Source of the DNA: Gemmatimonadota bacterium
Lineage (GTDB): Bacteria > Gemmatimonadota > Gemmatimonadetes > Gemmatimonadales > GWC2-71-9
NCBI GenBank assembly: GCA_003221995.1
Contig: QHUR01000033.1
Span: forward strand, 1 to 44,427
Length of the DNA stretch: 44,427 nt
Direction: 5' to 3'
Part shown: positions 8,302 through 17,150 of the stretch, piece after piece
Numbering within the stretch: the first letter of the stretch is position 1
How the letters are laid out: the number at the start of each line of letters is the position of its first letter
Notes under the pieces: model-generated
The model's database searches: none
What the model was told of the DNA's origin: nothing
What the model saw: only the letters and a program-made list of their open reading frames with translations
Made by a program: the position numbers and the translations under genes

Positions 8302-9185
8302 CAGAGACCGCGCTAGGACGCCGTCGCCTCGGCCGGGGGCTCGAGGCGCTGCTCGGCCCCACCCGGGAGGAGGCCGAGCGAGAGGGAAGTCTCGTGGAAT
8401 TGCCCGTGCGGGAGATCCGCCCCAACCCATTCCAGCCGCGGCAGGATGTGGATGCGGCCTCGCTCGAGGAGCTGAAGTCTTCGATCCAGCAGGCGGGGCT
8501 ACTGCAGCCCGTGGTGGTGCGAACGGCGGCGAGCGGCGGCTACGAGCTGATCGCGGGCGAGCGGCGCCTGCGCGCCTGCCAGGCGCTCGGCTGGGAGCGC
8601 GTCCCGGCGGTGAAACGCGAAGTGGACGACCGCACCGTGCTGACGCTCGCCCTCATCGAGAACCTACAGCGCGACGACCTCTCCCCCGTCGACGAAGCCC
8701 GCGGCTACGACCGCCTCATCGCGGAGTTCAGCCTCACGCAGCAGGACGTGGCGGACGCCGTGGGGCGCGATCGCTCCACTGTCGCCAACGCGCTCCGGCT
8801 CCTGAAGCTGCCTGAGGCGGTGCTGGCGATGCTCCATGGCGGCGACCTCACCGTGGGCCATGCGCGCGCGCTCCTCGCCATCGAGGATCCCCGCACGGCG
8901 ACCACGCTCGCGCGGGAGGCGGTTGCGCAGGGGCTCTCGGTGCGCGAGATCGAGGACCGCGTGCGCGGGGGGCGCGCACCGGAGCGGCGCCCGCGCCTCA
9001 AGCGAGGAGTGGGACAGGCGCCCGAGGTGCGGCGCATCGAAGAGGCGCTGCGCCGCGAGCTGGGCACCGACGTACGGGTGACGCTGCGCGCGAAGGGGAA
9101 GGGGCAGATCCACGTCGCGTTCTACTCGAACGAGGACCTCGCGCGCTTGCTCGAGGTCTTCCTCGGAGCTCCGTTCGACGGATGA
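8298..9185 (+). CDS. parB: ParB chromosome-partitioning CTPase and parS-binding protein
   Basis: ParB binds parS, switches to a CTP-bound sliding clamp and stimulates ParA. The 295-residue protein begins with the ParA-activating motif RRLGRGLEALLG, continues with the CTP-binding N domain including ELIAGERRLRAC (GERR motif) and ENLQRDDLSP, then the helix-turn-helix LTQQDVADAVGRDRSTVANALRLLKLP that reads parS, and a C-terminal dimer domain ending in FYSNEDLARLLEVF. All parts are intact. It overlaps parA and the following M23 gene by 4 bp each, making one translationally coupled operon. Confidence 0.97.
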   Translation: MTETALGRRRLGRGLEALLGPTREEAEREGSLVELPVREIRPNPFQPRQDVDAASLEELKSSIQQAGLLQPVVVRTAASGGYELIAGERRLRACQALGWERVPAVKREVDDRTVLTLALIENLQRDDLSPVDEARGYDRLIAEFSLTQQDVADAVGRDRSTVANALRLLKLPEAVLAMLHGGDLTVGHARALLAIEDPRTATTLAREAVAQGLSVREIEDRVRGGRAPERRPRLKRGVGQAPEVRRIEEALRRELGTDVRVTLRAKGKGQIHVAFYSNEDLARLLEVFLGAPFDG

Positions 9186-9976
9186 AGGACCGCGCCGTGA
9201 CGATCGTCATCCACACGGATGGCGATCTGGACTCGCGACAGTATCGGGTACCGGTGTGGGCGTTCGAGGCGGGGAAGTGGGGGGCGCTGGTGGTCGCCCT
9301 CCTGGTGGTCCTGTTCTTCGCCTTCGCGGGGCCGATCAGTCGCGCGGCGGCGCGCGTGCCCGGTCTGGAGCGGCAGGTGACGCGACTGCGCGAGGAGAAC
9401 AGCCAAGTGCAGCAGCTCGCCGCGGCGCTGAATCGGGCCGAAGAGAACTACCAGTCCCTGCGCCAGCTGCTTGGCGTGCGGGCGCCACCCGAGCGGACGA
9501 GCGCGAAGCTCGGACTAGAGCTGCTACGGGCGGTGGCGGTCCGCGCGCGCACACCCGCCGCTTCGCTGCGCTACGAATCGGGCCCCTCCCAGCCGACACA
9601 CTGGCCGCTCGACGTGAGCGGCTTCGTCACCCGAGGCCAGGTGCGCGCGGGGGACGCGGCCGAGTCGCATCCGGGCGTGGACATCGCCGTGCCCGAGGGC
9701 ACCCCGGTGCGTGCGGCGGGAGGGGGGATGGTGGCGGCTGCCGGCATCGATCCCGCCTACGGGTTGTTCGTGCTCTTGCGCCATGCGCAGGGGTATGAGA
9801 CGATGTACGGTCACGCCTCGCGGCTGTTGGTGCGCGAGGGGGACTCTGTGCAGGCAGGGCAGGTGATCGCGCTGTCCGGGACCTCGGGGCGATCCACGGC
9901 TCCGCACCTGCACTTCGAAATCCGCCGTGACGGACGGTCGCTCGACCCTCTCACCGTCGTGAAACAGGAGAACTGA
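9182..9976 (+). CDS. Membrane-anchored M23 (LytM) peptidase-domain protein
   Basis: A 264-residue inner-membrane protein with a short cytoplasmic start, one membrane helix (about 33-52, WGALVVALLVVLFFAFAG), a coiled coil (about 58-95, ERQVTRLREENSQVQQLAAALN), and a C-terminal M23 domain. Zinc-binding and catalytic motifs are present: HPGVDIA, the YGHAS motif and HLHFEI, so it may be an active murein endopeptidase rather than a degenerate EnvC-type activator. M23 proteins cooperate with bactofilins in cell shape (Helicobacter Csd1 and CcmA is the known case). Here it is encoded between parB (4-bp overlap) and a bactofilin one base downstream, which supports a joint role at the envelope. Confidence 0.93.
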   Translation: MKDRAVTIVIHTDGDLDSRQYRVPVWAFEAGKWGALVVALLVVLFFAFAGPISRAAARVPGLERQVTRLREENSQVQQLAAALNRAEENYQSLRQLLGVRAPPERTSAKLGLELLRAVAVRARTPAASLRYESGPSQPTHWPLDVSGFVTRGQVRAGDAAESHPGVDIAVPEGTPVRAAGGGMVAAAGIDPAYGLFVLLRHAQGYETMYGHASRLLVREGDSVQAGQVIALSGTSGRSTAPHLHFEIRRDGRSLDPLTVVKQEN

Positions 9977-9977
9977 C

Positions 9978-10376
9978 ATGGCGATCTTCACCGAGAAGGG
10001 GCACGGCGCGCCGGAGTCCGAAGCCGGGCTCTCGATCATCGGGGCCGGCATGCGTGTGGAGGGCGATATCGTCGCCGAAGGGGTCGTGAAGATCGAAGGA
10101 ACGGTCGTCGGCACGGTGCGCGCCGGCCGCCAGGTGCTCGTCGCGAAGGGCGGCGAAGTAGAGGGGGACGTCATCACGAAGGAAGCCATCATTGGCGGCG
10201 AAGTGCGCGGCAGCGTGCGCGCGGAGGAGCGGATCGAGATTCAGGCGGCGAGCGTCGTTCACGGAGACCTCGCCTCGCGGCGGCTGCAGGTGCAAGAGGG
10301 GGGCGAGATCAACGGCGTGGTGCGGATGGGGGAGGGTGCATTGGAGAAAGAGCCTGAACACACGGGCTCCCGCTGA
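9978..10376 (+). CDS. Bactofilin (polymer-forming cytoskeletal protein)
   Basis: A 132-residue bactofilin. The right-handed beta-helix core, GLSIIGAGMRVEGDIVAEGVVKIEGTVVGTV and following short repeats (VLVAKGGEVEGDV, AIIGGEVRGSV), covers about residues 17-118, with short disordered ends. Bactofilins form nucleotide-independent filaments that place cell-wall enzymes; in Myxococcus, bactofilins also scaffold ParABS. Being the last gene of parA-parB-M23-bactofilin, it is likely to link segregation or cell-wall growth to a scaffold. A hairpin terminator follows 13 bp after the stop. Confidence 0.94.
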   Translation: MAIFTEKGHGAPESEAGLSIIGAGMRVEGDIVAEGVVKIEGTVVGTVRAGRQVLVAKGGEVEGDVITKEAIIGGEVRGSVRAEERIEIQAASVVHGDLASRRLQVQEGGEINGVVRMGEGALEKEPEHTGSR

Positions 10377-10389
10377 GCCCCATCGCCAC

Positions 10390-10428
10390 ATTTCCACACG
10401 GAGCCCCGACTTCCGTGTGGAAATTTTA
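10390..10428 (+). terminator. Intrinsic terminator of the parAB-M23-bactofilin operon
   Basis: A perfect 13-bp stem (atttccacacgga paired with tccgtgtggaaat) with a 9-nt loop, followed by TTTA. The T-run overlaps the stem end, so it is short but in the right place 13 bp after the bactofilin stop. Confidence 0.85.
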
Positions 10429-10432
10429 GTCC

Positions 10433-10456
10433 GCTGTACAGCAGTGAGTTACGTAA
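10433..10456. promoter_or_regulatory. Two palindromes in the terminator-Nif3 gap, possible operator
   Basis: gctgtacagc (10 bp, perfect palindrome, 10433-10442) and ttacgtaa (8 bp, 10449-10456) lie close together upstream of AT-rich promoter-like sequence (gataat at 10511 and tatact at 10522). They could be protein-binding sites controlling the gene at 10568. No known regulator consensus was matched with confidence. Confidence 0.3.
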
Positions 10457-10567
10457 TCGGTCATGTGGGAATCTCCCCGAAATTGGCCGTCACTGTCTCT
10501 AAAATGGCGCGATAATGTCGCTATACTGTAAGCGCGCTTCACGAGGCGTGCGGCGCTGCGCTTTCCC

Positions 10568-11320
10568 ATGCGGCTAAGGGACCTGACGGCATACCTCGAT
10601 GACTACTTGCGAGTGCGAGACGTGCCCGACGCACCCGAGGCGCTTAACGGACTGCAGGTAGCGAACGCCGGTGAGATCACGCGCGTGGCCGCCGCAGTCG
10701 ATCTCTGCGAGGCGACGGTGCGGCTTGCCACTGAGGCGCGGGCTGACCTGTTGCTCGTGCACCATGGCCTCTTCTGGGGGGGGCCTCGTCCCCTGACTGG
10801 TCCTGCCTACCGGCGGGTCGCCGGCCTGCTGCAGTGCAACATCGCCGTCTACAGCGCGCATCTGCCGCTCGATCGGCACGCGGAGGTCGGGAACAACGCA
10901 GTGCTCGCTCGGCAGCTCGGGGTGAGCGTGCGGGGTGAGTTCGGCGAGGAGTACGGCGTCACGATCGGCGTCTGGGGGGAGCTCGAGGTGGAGCGGATGG
11001 ACCTGCGGGAGCGACTCAACCAGTTGCTCGGGTCGACGCCGCGCCTCATGGCTTTCGGCCCGGCGCGTACCCAGCGCCTCGGCATCGTGACGGGAGGGGC
11101 GGGGTCACTGATCGGGCAGGCTGCGGCGGCGGGACTGGACACCTATATCACGGGCGAGGGAGCCCACCACACCTACTTCGATGCCGAAGAGCTCGGCCTG
11201 AACGTCTTCTACGCGGGTCATTACGCCACTGAGACGGTGGGCGTCAAAGCGCTGGCCGAACACCTCCACGAGCGCTTCGGCTTGCCCTGGGTGTTTCTCG
11301 ACCATCCCACCGGCCTTTGA
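10568..11320 (+). CDS. Nif3-like dinuclear metal-centre protein (YbgI family)
   Basis: A 250-residue protein of the Nif3/YbgI family, often labelled GTP cyclohydrolase 1 type 2 homologue; the true substrate is not established. Conserved metal ligands are visible in order: LLLVHHGLFWG near residue 67, YSAHLPLDRH near 95, and TGEGAHHTYFDAEELG plus FYAGHYATE near 195-220, including the final HxxxE-type pair. The length is that of the short form lacking the inserted PII-like domain. The ATG at 10568 has no obvious Shine-Dalgarno sequence; a tatact box lies 40 nt upstream. The next gene overlaps it by 4 bp (TTGA). Confidence 0.9.
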   Translation: MRLRDLTAYLDDYLRVRDVPDAPEALNGLQVANAGEITRVAAAVDLCEATVRLATEARADLLLVHHGLFWGGPRPLTGPAYRRVAGLLQCNIAVYSAHLPLDRHAEVGNNAVLARQLGVSVRGEFGEEYGVTIGVWGELEVERMDLRERLNQLLGSTPRLMAFGPARTQRLGIVTGGAGSLIGQAAAAGLDTYITGEGAHHTYFDAEELGLNVFYAGHYATETVGVKALAEHLHERFGLPWVFLDHPTGL

Positions 11321-12522
11321 GCCCGCGCCGCGTGCTCGCGGTGCTCGCAGCCGCGGAGCTGCTGGGGATGGCGCCGTGGTTCAGCGCATCGGCGGTCGCG
11401 CCGGTGTTGGCCGCGCGCTGGGGTCTGGGCGCGGCGGGGACGGCGTGGCTCACGATCTCCGTGCAGCTGGGCTTCGTCGCTGGTGCGCTCGTGTCGGCGG
11501 TGCTGACGCTGAGCGACCGCTGGTCCGCGCGGAGGTTGATCGCCGGTTGCGCCGTAGTCGCCGGGGTCGCGACCGTCGGTGTGGCGGTCGCGCCCACGGC
11601 GGGCGCGGCGATCGCGTTGCGGCTGCTGACGGGGGCGGCGCTCGCGGGCGTCTATCCCCCGGGCATGAAGCTCGCGGCGGGCTGGTTTCGAGAGGCACGC
11701 GGCTGGGCGATCGGAGTGCTCGTGGGCGCGCTCACCGTGGGGTCGGCGCTGCCGCATCTGCTGCGCTGGTCCGTGCCGGGGGAATTGTGGCGGTCCGTGC
11801 TCGGTAGCGCCGGGGTGAGCGCGCTGATCGGCGCGGGGCTCGTGCTGGTGGTGCCGCACGACGGACCGTATGCGGCGCCCGCGCCCCGGTTCACGTGGCG
11901 CGCCGTGCCCCGGATCCTCAGCGACCGTGCGCTCACGCTCGCGAACCTCGGCTACCTCGGACACATGTGGGAGCTATATGCGATGTGGACGTGGATGGCC
12001 GTGTTCATCGCAGCAAGCGAGCAGGCGCACGGGGGCGACGCGGCGGGCGGGGCGCTCCCGGCCCTGCTGACGTTCGCCGTCGTGGGGAGCGGAGCGGTCG
12101 GCTGCTGGCTGGGGGGGCTGTACGCGGATCGCTGGGGGCGGACTGTCGTGACGAGTGTCGCCATGATGATCTCGGGCGCCTGCGCGCTCTCCGCCGGCGT
12201 GGTATTCGGGCGCCCGCTCGGGGCGCTCGTTCCGCTGCTCCTCGTCTGGGGCGTTACGGTCGTGGCTGACTCGGCCCAGTTCTCCACGGCCGTGAGCGAG
12301 CTCGCGCCCCCCGACCACGTGGGCACGGCGCTCACGCTGCAGACCAGTCTCGGGTTTCTGCTCACGTGCGTGACGATCTATCTCCTGCCGGCGGTGGCCA
12401 GTCGCATTGGTTGGCGCTGGAGCATGAGCGTGCTGGCCCTGGGCCCGGCGTGCGGTGTGTGGGCGATGCTCGCGCTCAGGCGCCGACCGGAGGCGCTGCG
12501 GCTCGCCGGGGGGAGACGGTGA
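11317..12522 (+). CDS. MFS transporter
   Basis: A 401-residue major facilitator with about 12 membrane helices and no other domain. The first helix (VLAVLAAAELLGMAPWFSASAVAPVLA) and the loop-2/3 motif around LSDRWSARRLIAG are typical of the superfamily; GMKLAAGWFREARGWAIGVLVGALTVGSALPHLL contains the helix 4-5 motif. Substrate unknown; the AAELLGMAPWFSASAVAPVL start resembles cyanate/nitrate-type and other small-anion MFS proteins only loosely. It starts with TTG overlapping the Nif3-like gene by 4 bp, so the two are co-transcribed. It converges on the minus-strand queG operon with 25 bp between. Confidence 0.85.
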   Translation: MSPRRVLAVLAAAELLGMAPWFSASAVAPVLAARWGLGAAGTAWLTISVQLGFVAGALVSAVLTLSDRWSARRLIAGCAVVAGVATVGVAVAPTAGAAIALRLLTGAALAGVYPPGMKLAAGWFREARGWAIGVLVGALTVGSALPHLLRWSVPGELWRSVLGSAGVSALIGAGLVLVVPHDGPYAAPAPRFTWRAVPRILSDRALTLANLGYLGHMWELYAMWTWMAVFIAASEQAHGGDAAGGALPALLTFAVVGSGAVGCWLGGLYADRWGRTVVTSVAMMISGACALSAGVVFGRPLGALVPLLLVWGVTVVADSAQFSTAVSELAPPDHVGTALTLQTSLGFLLTCVTIYLLPAVASRIGWRWSMSVLALGPACGVWAMLALRRRPEALRLAGGRR

Positions 12523-12547
12523 ACGAAGGGCCGGCTTGAGTGATCGG

Positions 12548-12838
12548 CTACTTCAGCGGGACCACGAAGCGCACCGTGACGCTCTCCGCCGTCTGCGGCG
12601 CGACGGTGCAGTAGCAATTCGCCCCGATCAACTTCTTCACGCCGAGCACTTCTGCTTCGGCGATGCCGGCCACGTCCCGGAAGGTGATCTCGAACACTTC
12701 GCCGTCGAGCACGCGATAGTTGACGGGCCGGCCGAGCAGGCGATGGTGTGGGTCGATCTTAGCGAGTCCGTCCGCCAGGCGGTGCCGGATATCGCTGAGC
12801 TGTTCGGCCGAGAGCAGGGGCGGGGACGCGTCGCTCAT
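12548..12838 (-). CDS. Small protein of unknown function downstream of queG
   Basis: A 96-residue soluble protein I do not recognise. The ATG overlaps the queG stop by 4 bp (ATGA), which fixes the start; the longer track ORF (163 residues) runs back through queG in another frame and is not likely. The N-terminal third is helical (SAEQLSDIRHRLADGLAKI); the rest looks like beta-strands (YRVLDGEVFEITFRDVAG, ESVTVRFVVPLK) with a CYC pair near residue 75 that might bind metal. It ends the three-gene queG operon. A role linked to queuosine or to QueG maturation is only guilt by association. Confidence 0.72.
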   Translation of the reverse strand: MSDASPPLLSAEQLSDIRHRLADGLAKIDPHHRLLGRPVNYRVLDGEVFEITFRDVAGIAEAEVLGVKKLIGANCYCTVAPQTAESVTVRFVVPLK

Positions 12839-13779
12839 CGGCGGTTGGCCGACGCGGCCGCGGCGTTGCGGCGCATCCCGTCCGGCCCGGCGCGCTCGAA
12901 CGCGGTGTCGCCAAAGCGGCGGTCGAACTCTTGCGGGTCGATCCGGAGCAGTGTGTCGAGCTCCGGTGCGGAGAGCTCCGGCCGCGGCGTGAGCTCCGGA
13001 TCCGTCGTGGGCGTCGCAAAGCGGACATTCCACGGGCACACGTCTTGGCAGACGTCACACCCGAACAGCCAGTCGCCGACCATCCCCTGTTCGGTGTCCG
13101 TGAATGCGCCGCGATGCTCGATCGTGAGGTACGAGATGCAGCGGCGCGCGTCCAGCACCCGGGGGTCCGGGAACGCGGCGGTGGGGCAGGCCTCGAGGCA
13201 GCGGGTGCACGTACCGCAGCGGTCCGCCTCGAACGGCGCGTCGGGGGCGAGCGCGGCGTCGGTGAGGATGACGCCGATGAAGGTGAAGGAGCCCAGCCTG
13301 GGGTGGATGAGCATCGTATTCTTGCCGATCCAGCCGAGACCCGCGCGCTGCGCCAGCTCGCGCTCGGGCACTGGCCCGGCGTCGACGTAGCAGCGCGTGC
13401 GGGAGTCCGGCGCGAGCTCGCGGACGGCGCTTGCGAGTCGCTCCAGCCGGCGGCCCACGACGCGGTGGTAATCGGCGGTCCGGGCGTACTGGGCGACCTT
13501 CCCATGATTCCGGGCCGCCGGCCCGGGGTCGGCCGACCCATGGAAGTAGCTGGTGAGGGTCACCACGGCTACCGTGGCCTCGGGCATGATGCGGTGGGGC
13601 AGCTTGCGCTGCTCCGCTTGGCGGTGCAGGTAGCTCATGGTGCCCGCGTAGCCTGCGGCGAGCCAGCGGTCCAATTCGTCCGCGTGCGTGTTGCGCTCGA
13701 GTGAGGCGACGCCGATGGCGTTGAACCCCAACGCTTCTCCTCGACGCTTTAGCGCGACGCTTTTCTGGACGAGGTTCAT
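12835..13779 (-). CDS. queG: QueG, epoxyqueuosine reductase
   Basis: Cobalamin- and Fe-S-dependent enzyme that reduces epoxyqueuosine to queuosine in the wobble position of tRNAs with GUN anticodons. The 314-residue product has the N-terminal cobalamin-binding domain (GFNAIGVASLE, SYFHG, YVDAGPVPERELAQRAGLGWIGKNTMLI) and two 4Fe-4S cluster motifs (CGTCTRCLEACPTAAF and CDVCQDVCPWN). It is the short form without C-terminal HEAT repeats. The ATG at 13779 overlaps the stop of the preceding small gene (ATGA), and its own stop overlaps the next start in the same way. The longer track ORF start (14025) would run through the small gene. Confidence 0.95.
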   Translation of the reverse strand: MNLVQKSVALKRRGEALGFNAIGVASLERNTHADELDRWLAAGYAGTMSYLHRQAEQRKLPHRIMPEATVAVVTLTSYFHGSADPGPAARNHGKVAQYARTADYHRVVGRRLERLASAVRELAPDSRTRCYVDAGPVPERELAQRAGLGWIGKNTMLIHPRLGSFTFIGVILTDAALAPDAPFEADRCGTCTRCLEACPTAAFPDPRVLDARRCISYLTIEHRGAFTDTEQGMVGDWLFGCDVCQDVCPWNVRFATPTTDPELTPRPELSAPELDTLLRIDPQEFDRRFGDTAFERAGPDGMRRNAAAASANRR

Positions 13780-14042
13780 ACGTGCATGACTTCGCGCCGC
13801 CAGCGCGCGAACCGCACCACGTCCTCGAGCGGCGGCACGGCCGCTTCGTCGCCGTAGGCGGTGAACATGCGCCAGCGGATGTACTCGCGGGGCGGGAGCG
13901 GGAGAAACGGCGGATGGCGGTACCAACCGCGGGCACGGAAGCTCCAGGCGAGTCGCAGCAGATCCACGGCGAGACGCGGGTTCGCGAGCGCTCGCAGCGC
14001 GAGACGCAGGGACAGCGACGGCCAACTGGTGGGGGTTCGCAT
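13776..14042 (-). CDS. Small conserved-looking basic protein of unknown function upstream of queG
   Basis: An 88-residue basic protein beginning MRTPTSWPSLSL. A helical N-terminal half (LRLALRALANPRLAVDLLRLAWSF) is followed by a proline-rich PFLPLPPREYIRWRMFTAYGD stretch and a C-terminal helix. No signal peptide or metal motif is evident. It is the first gene of the 88 aa-queG-96 aa operon, coupled to queG by a 4-bp overlap. The YIRWRM.TAYGD segment looks conserved in style, but I cannot name a family. The 565-residue track ORF containing it is an antisense shadow upstream of this ATG. Confidence 0.72.
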   Translation of the reverse strand: MRTPTSWPSLSLRLALRALANPRLAVDLLRLAWSFRARGWYRHPPFLPLPPREYIRWRMFTAYGDEAAVPPLEDVVRFARWRREVMHV

Positions 14043-14118
14043 CGCCGTTTGCAATCTACATGCGCGGTGGAGCGGGCGAGTGTCGTCGCGCGCGGTGTCG
14101 AGGCCGCGGCTCCTCCTG

Positions 14119-14124
14119 TATATT
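14119..14124 (+). promoter_or_regulatory. Candidate -10 box giving a leaderless mRNA for the 14133 operon
   Basis: TATATT (within tgtatattgacc) ends 8 nt before the ATG at 14133, and no Shine-Dalgarno sequence follows it. A start of transcription about 7 nt downstream would leave almost no leader. The 90-bp gap to the divergent queG operon shows no clear -35. Confidence 0.45.
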
Positions 14125-14132
14125 GACCGCCT

Positions 14133-15314
14133 ATGACGCTCGCAAGCGGCCTCACGGCGACCCGCCAGGCCGGCGCCCATCCGCTCGCCCGCTATCGGGG
14201 CGAGTTCCCGATCTTCCGGGACAAGATCTACCTCAATACCTGCTCCCTGGGCGCCCTGGGGGAGCGGACTCGCCGGCGCGTCGCCGAGTTCCTCGATCTC
14301 TGGCAGGAGCGCGGCGCGTCCGCCTGGTACGACGTGTGGTGGGCGGCGCTCGCGGAGCTGCGCCGGCGCTACGCGCGCGTGATCGGCGCGACCCCCGAGG
14401 AGATCGCGCTCGGCCCGAGCATCTCCGTCGCGCTCGCGTCCGTGGCGGAGGCACTCGACTATGGCAAGCGCCGTCGGGTCGTCGTCACCTCGCTCGACTT
14501 CCCCACGGTCGCCTACCAGTGGCTCGCGAAGCGGGCGCGGGGGATCGAGCTCGTCGTCGTCGAGAGCCCGGATGAGGTCACCGTGCCGGTGGAGATGATC
14601 GCCCGGGCGGTGGACGAGCGCACCGCGCTCGTGGCGACGTCCCACGTCTACTTCACGAGCGGAGCGATCCAGGACATCGCCGCCGTGGCCGAGGCTGCCC
14701 ACGCGAGCGGCGCGCTCTGCCTGATCGATGCCTACCAGTCCGTGGGGCAGGTACCCGTGGACGTGCACACGAGCGGGGTCGACTTCCTCACCGCGGGCGG
14801 CCTCAAGTGGCTGCTCGGCGGCCCGGGCGTGGTGTTCCTGTACGCGCGGGAGGAGCTGGCGCGCCGGCTCATGCCCGGCGTCGCCGGGTGGTTCGGGCAC
14901 CGGGACCAGTTCGCCTTCGACCCCCGGCGGCTCGAGTTTCACGACGACGCGCGGCGCTTCGAGCTCGGCACGCCGGCGCTCGCGGCGATCTACGCCCAGC
15001 TCGGCGGGCTCGACTACATCGACGAGATCGGGGTGCCGGCGATCCGGGGCGTCGCCGCGGCGCTGACCGAGGACCTGATCGCCCGCGCCCGGGAGCGGGG
15101 CTTCCAGCCCAAGGTCGCGGCGCATCCGCAGCAGCGCTCGGCGATCGTGATGCTCCCCGCCGCGGATCCCGCGGCCAGGGTGCGTCTGCTCGCCGAGGCG
15201 GGGATCGTCGCGGACGCCCGGCCCGGGCACGTGCGCCTCTCCCCATTCTTCTATAACGTGCAGGATGACCATGTCGCAGCGCTCGAGCGGCTCGCCACGC
15301 GCGCCGGTCACTGA
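14133..15314 (+). CDS. Class V (fold-type I) PLP enzyme, cysteine desulfurase/kynureninase-like
   Basis: A 393-residue PLP enzyme of the class V aminotransferase superfamily. YLNTCSLGALGERTRRRVAEFLDLW is a family N-terminus; TSLDFPTVAYQWLAKRARG, LVATSHVYFTSGAIQDI and LIDAYQSVGQVPVDV line the cofactor site; the PLP lysine is Lys225 in GGLKWLLGGPG. The C-terminal region lacks the catalytic Cys loop of true SufS, so a desulfurase role is unlikely; a beta-lyase, epimerase or kynureninase-like reaction fits better. It is the first gene of a seven-gene run and the next gene overlaps its end by 44 bp. Confidence 0.85.
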   Translation: MTLASGLTATRQAGAHPLARYRGEFPIFRDKIYLNTCSLGALGERTRRRVAEFLDLWQERGASAWYDVWWAALAELRRRYARVIGATPEEIALGPSISVALASVAEALDYGKRRRVVVTSLDFPTVAYQWLAKRARGIELVVVESPDEVTVPVEMIARAVDERTALVATSHVYFTSGAIQDIAAVAEAAHASGALCLIDAYQSVGQVPVDVHTSGVDFLTAGGLKWLLGGPGVVFLYAREELARRLMPGVAGWFGHRDQFAFDPRRLEFHDDARRFELGTPALAAIYAQLGGLDYIDEIGVPAIRGVAAALTEDLIARARERGFQPKVAAHPQQRSAIVMLPAADPAARVRLLAEAGIVADARPGHVRLSPFFYNVQDDHVAALERLATRAGH

Positions 15315-16010
15315 GGACGAACGCCTCCTCACGCCCACCCCCCATGCGGAGCGGCGGGGGTTCACGCGCACGGACCCGTGGCGGGTGCTGCGCATCCTGG
15401 GGGAGTTCGTGGAGGGGTTCGACACCCTCTCCGACGTCCACAACGCCGTCACCATCTTCGGCTCGGCGCGCACGCCGCCCGACGACCCGTTCTACGAGCG
15501 GGCGGTCGTGACGGCCCGGCTGCTCGCGCGCGAGGGGTTCCCCGTCATCACGGGGGGCGGTCCCGGTATCATGGAGGCGTCGAACCGCGGGTGCCAGGAG
15601 GGGAACGGGCTCTCGATCGGCTGCAACATCGAGCTGCCGTTCGAGCAGGGGATCAACCCCTACGTTGAGCGCGCGATCAACTTTCGCTATTTCTTCGTGC
15701 GCAAGACCATGTTCGTGAAGTACTCGACGGCGTTCATCGCCTTCCCGGGTGGGTTCGGGACGATGGACGAGCTGTTCGAAGCGCTGACGCTCATCCAGAC
15801 GGGAAAAGTGAAGCACTTTCCGGTCATCTTGTTCGGCAAAGCCTACTGGGCCGGCCTCGCGGAATGGCTGCGGGAGCGGGTGGCGGGGGAGGGGAAGATC
15901 GACACGGCGGACCTCGAGCTGTTTCACGTGACCGACGACCCCGAGGACGCGGTGCGCCGCTGCGTCAAGGCGCGCGCCCGTCGCACTGAATCCTTTGCGG
16001 TGGAGAGCCG

Positions 16011-16014
<4 letters not shown>
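15271..16014 (+). CDS. LOG-family protein (TIGR00730 type phosphoribohydrolase)
   Basis: A 247-residue Rossmann-fold protein of the LOG family (nucleoside 5'-monophosphate phosphoribohydrolase, once called lysine decarboxylase). The nucleotide-binding [17 protein letters not shown] and the catalytic [21 protein letters not shown] are present. In plants and some actinobacteria LOG releases cytokinin bases; in most bacteria the role is general nucleotide salvage or unknown. ATG 15271 has AGGA five bases upstream and is preferred over ATG 15265. An N-terminal extension of about 40 residues precedes the core. It overlaps the PLP-enzyme gene by 44 bp and the next gene by 4 bp. Confidence 0.92.

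Positions 16015-17130
<1,116 letters not shown>

Positions 17131-17150
<20 letters not shown>

Noticed and set aside
12455-13390. 311-codon plus-strand frame opposite queG and its small neighbour
   Set aside because: It is antisense to a gene with intact Fe-S and cobalamin motifs and has no domain of its own.
14133-15314. Second SufS-type cysteine desulfurase
   Set aside because: The fold and PLP lysine fit, but the catalytic persulfide cysteine loop is missing, so it was called only as a class V PLP enzyme.
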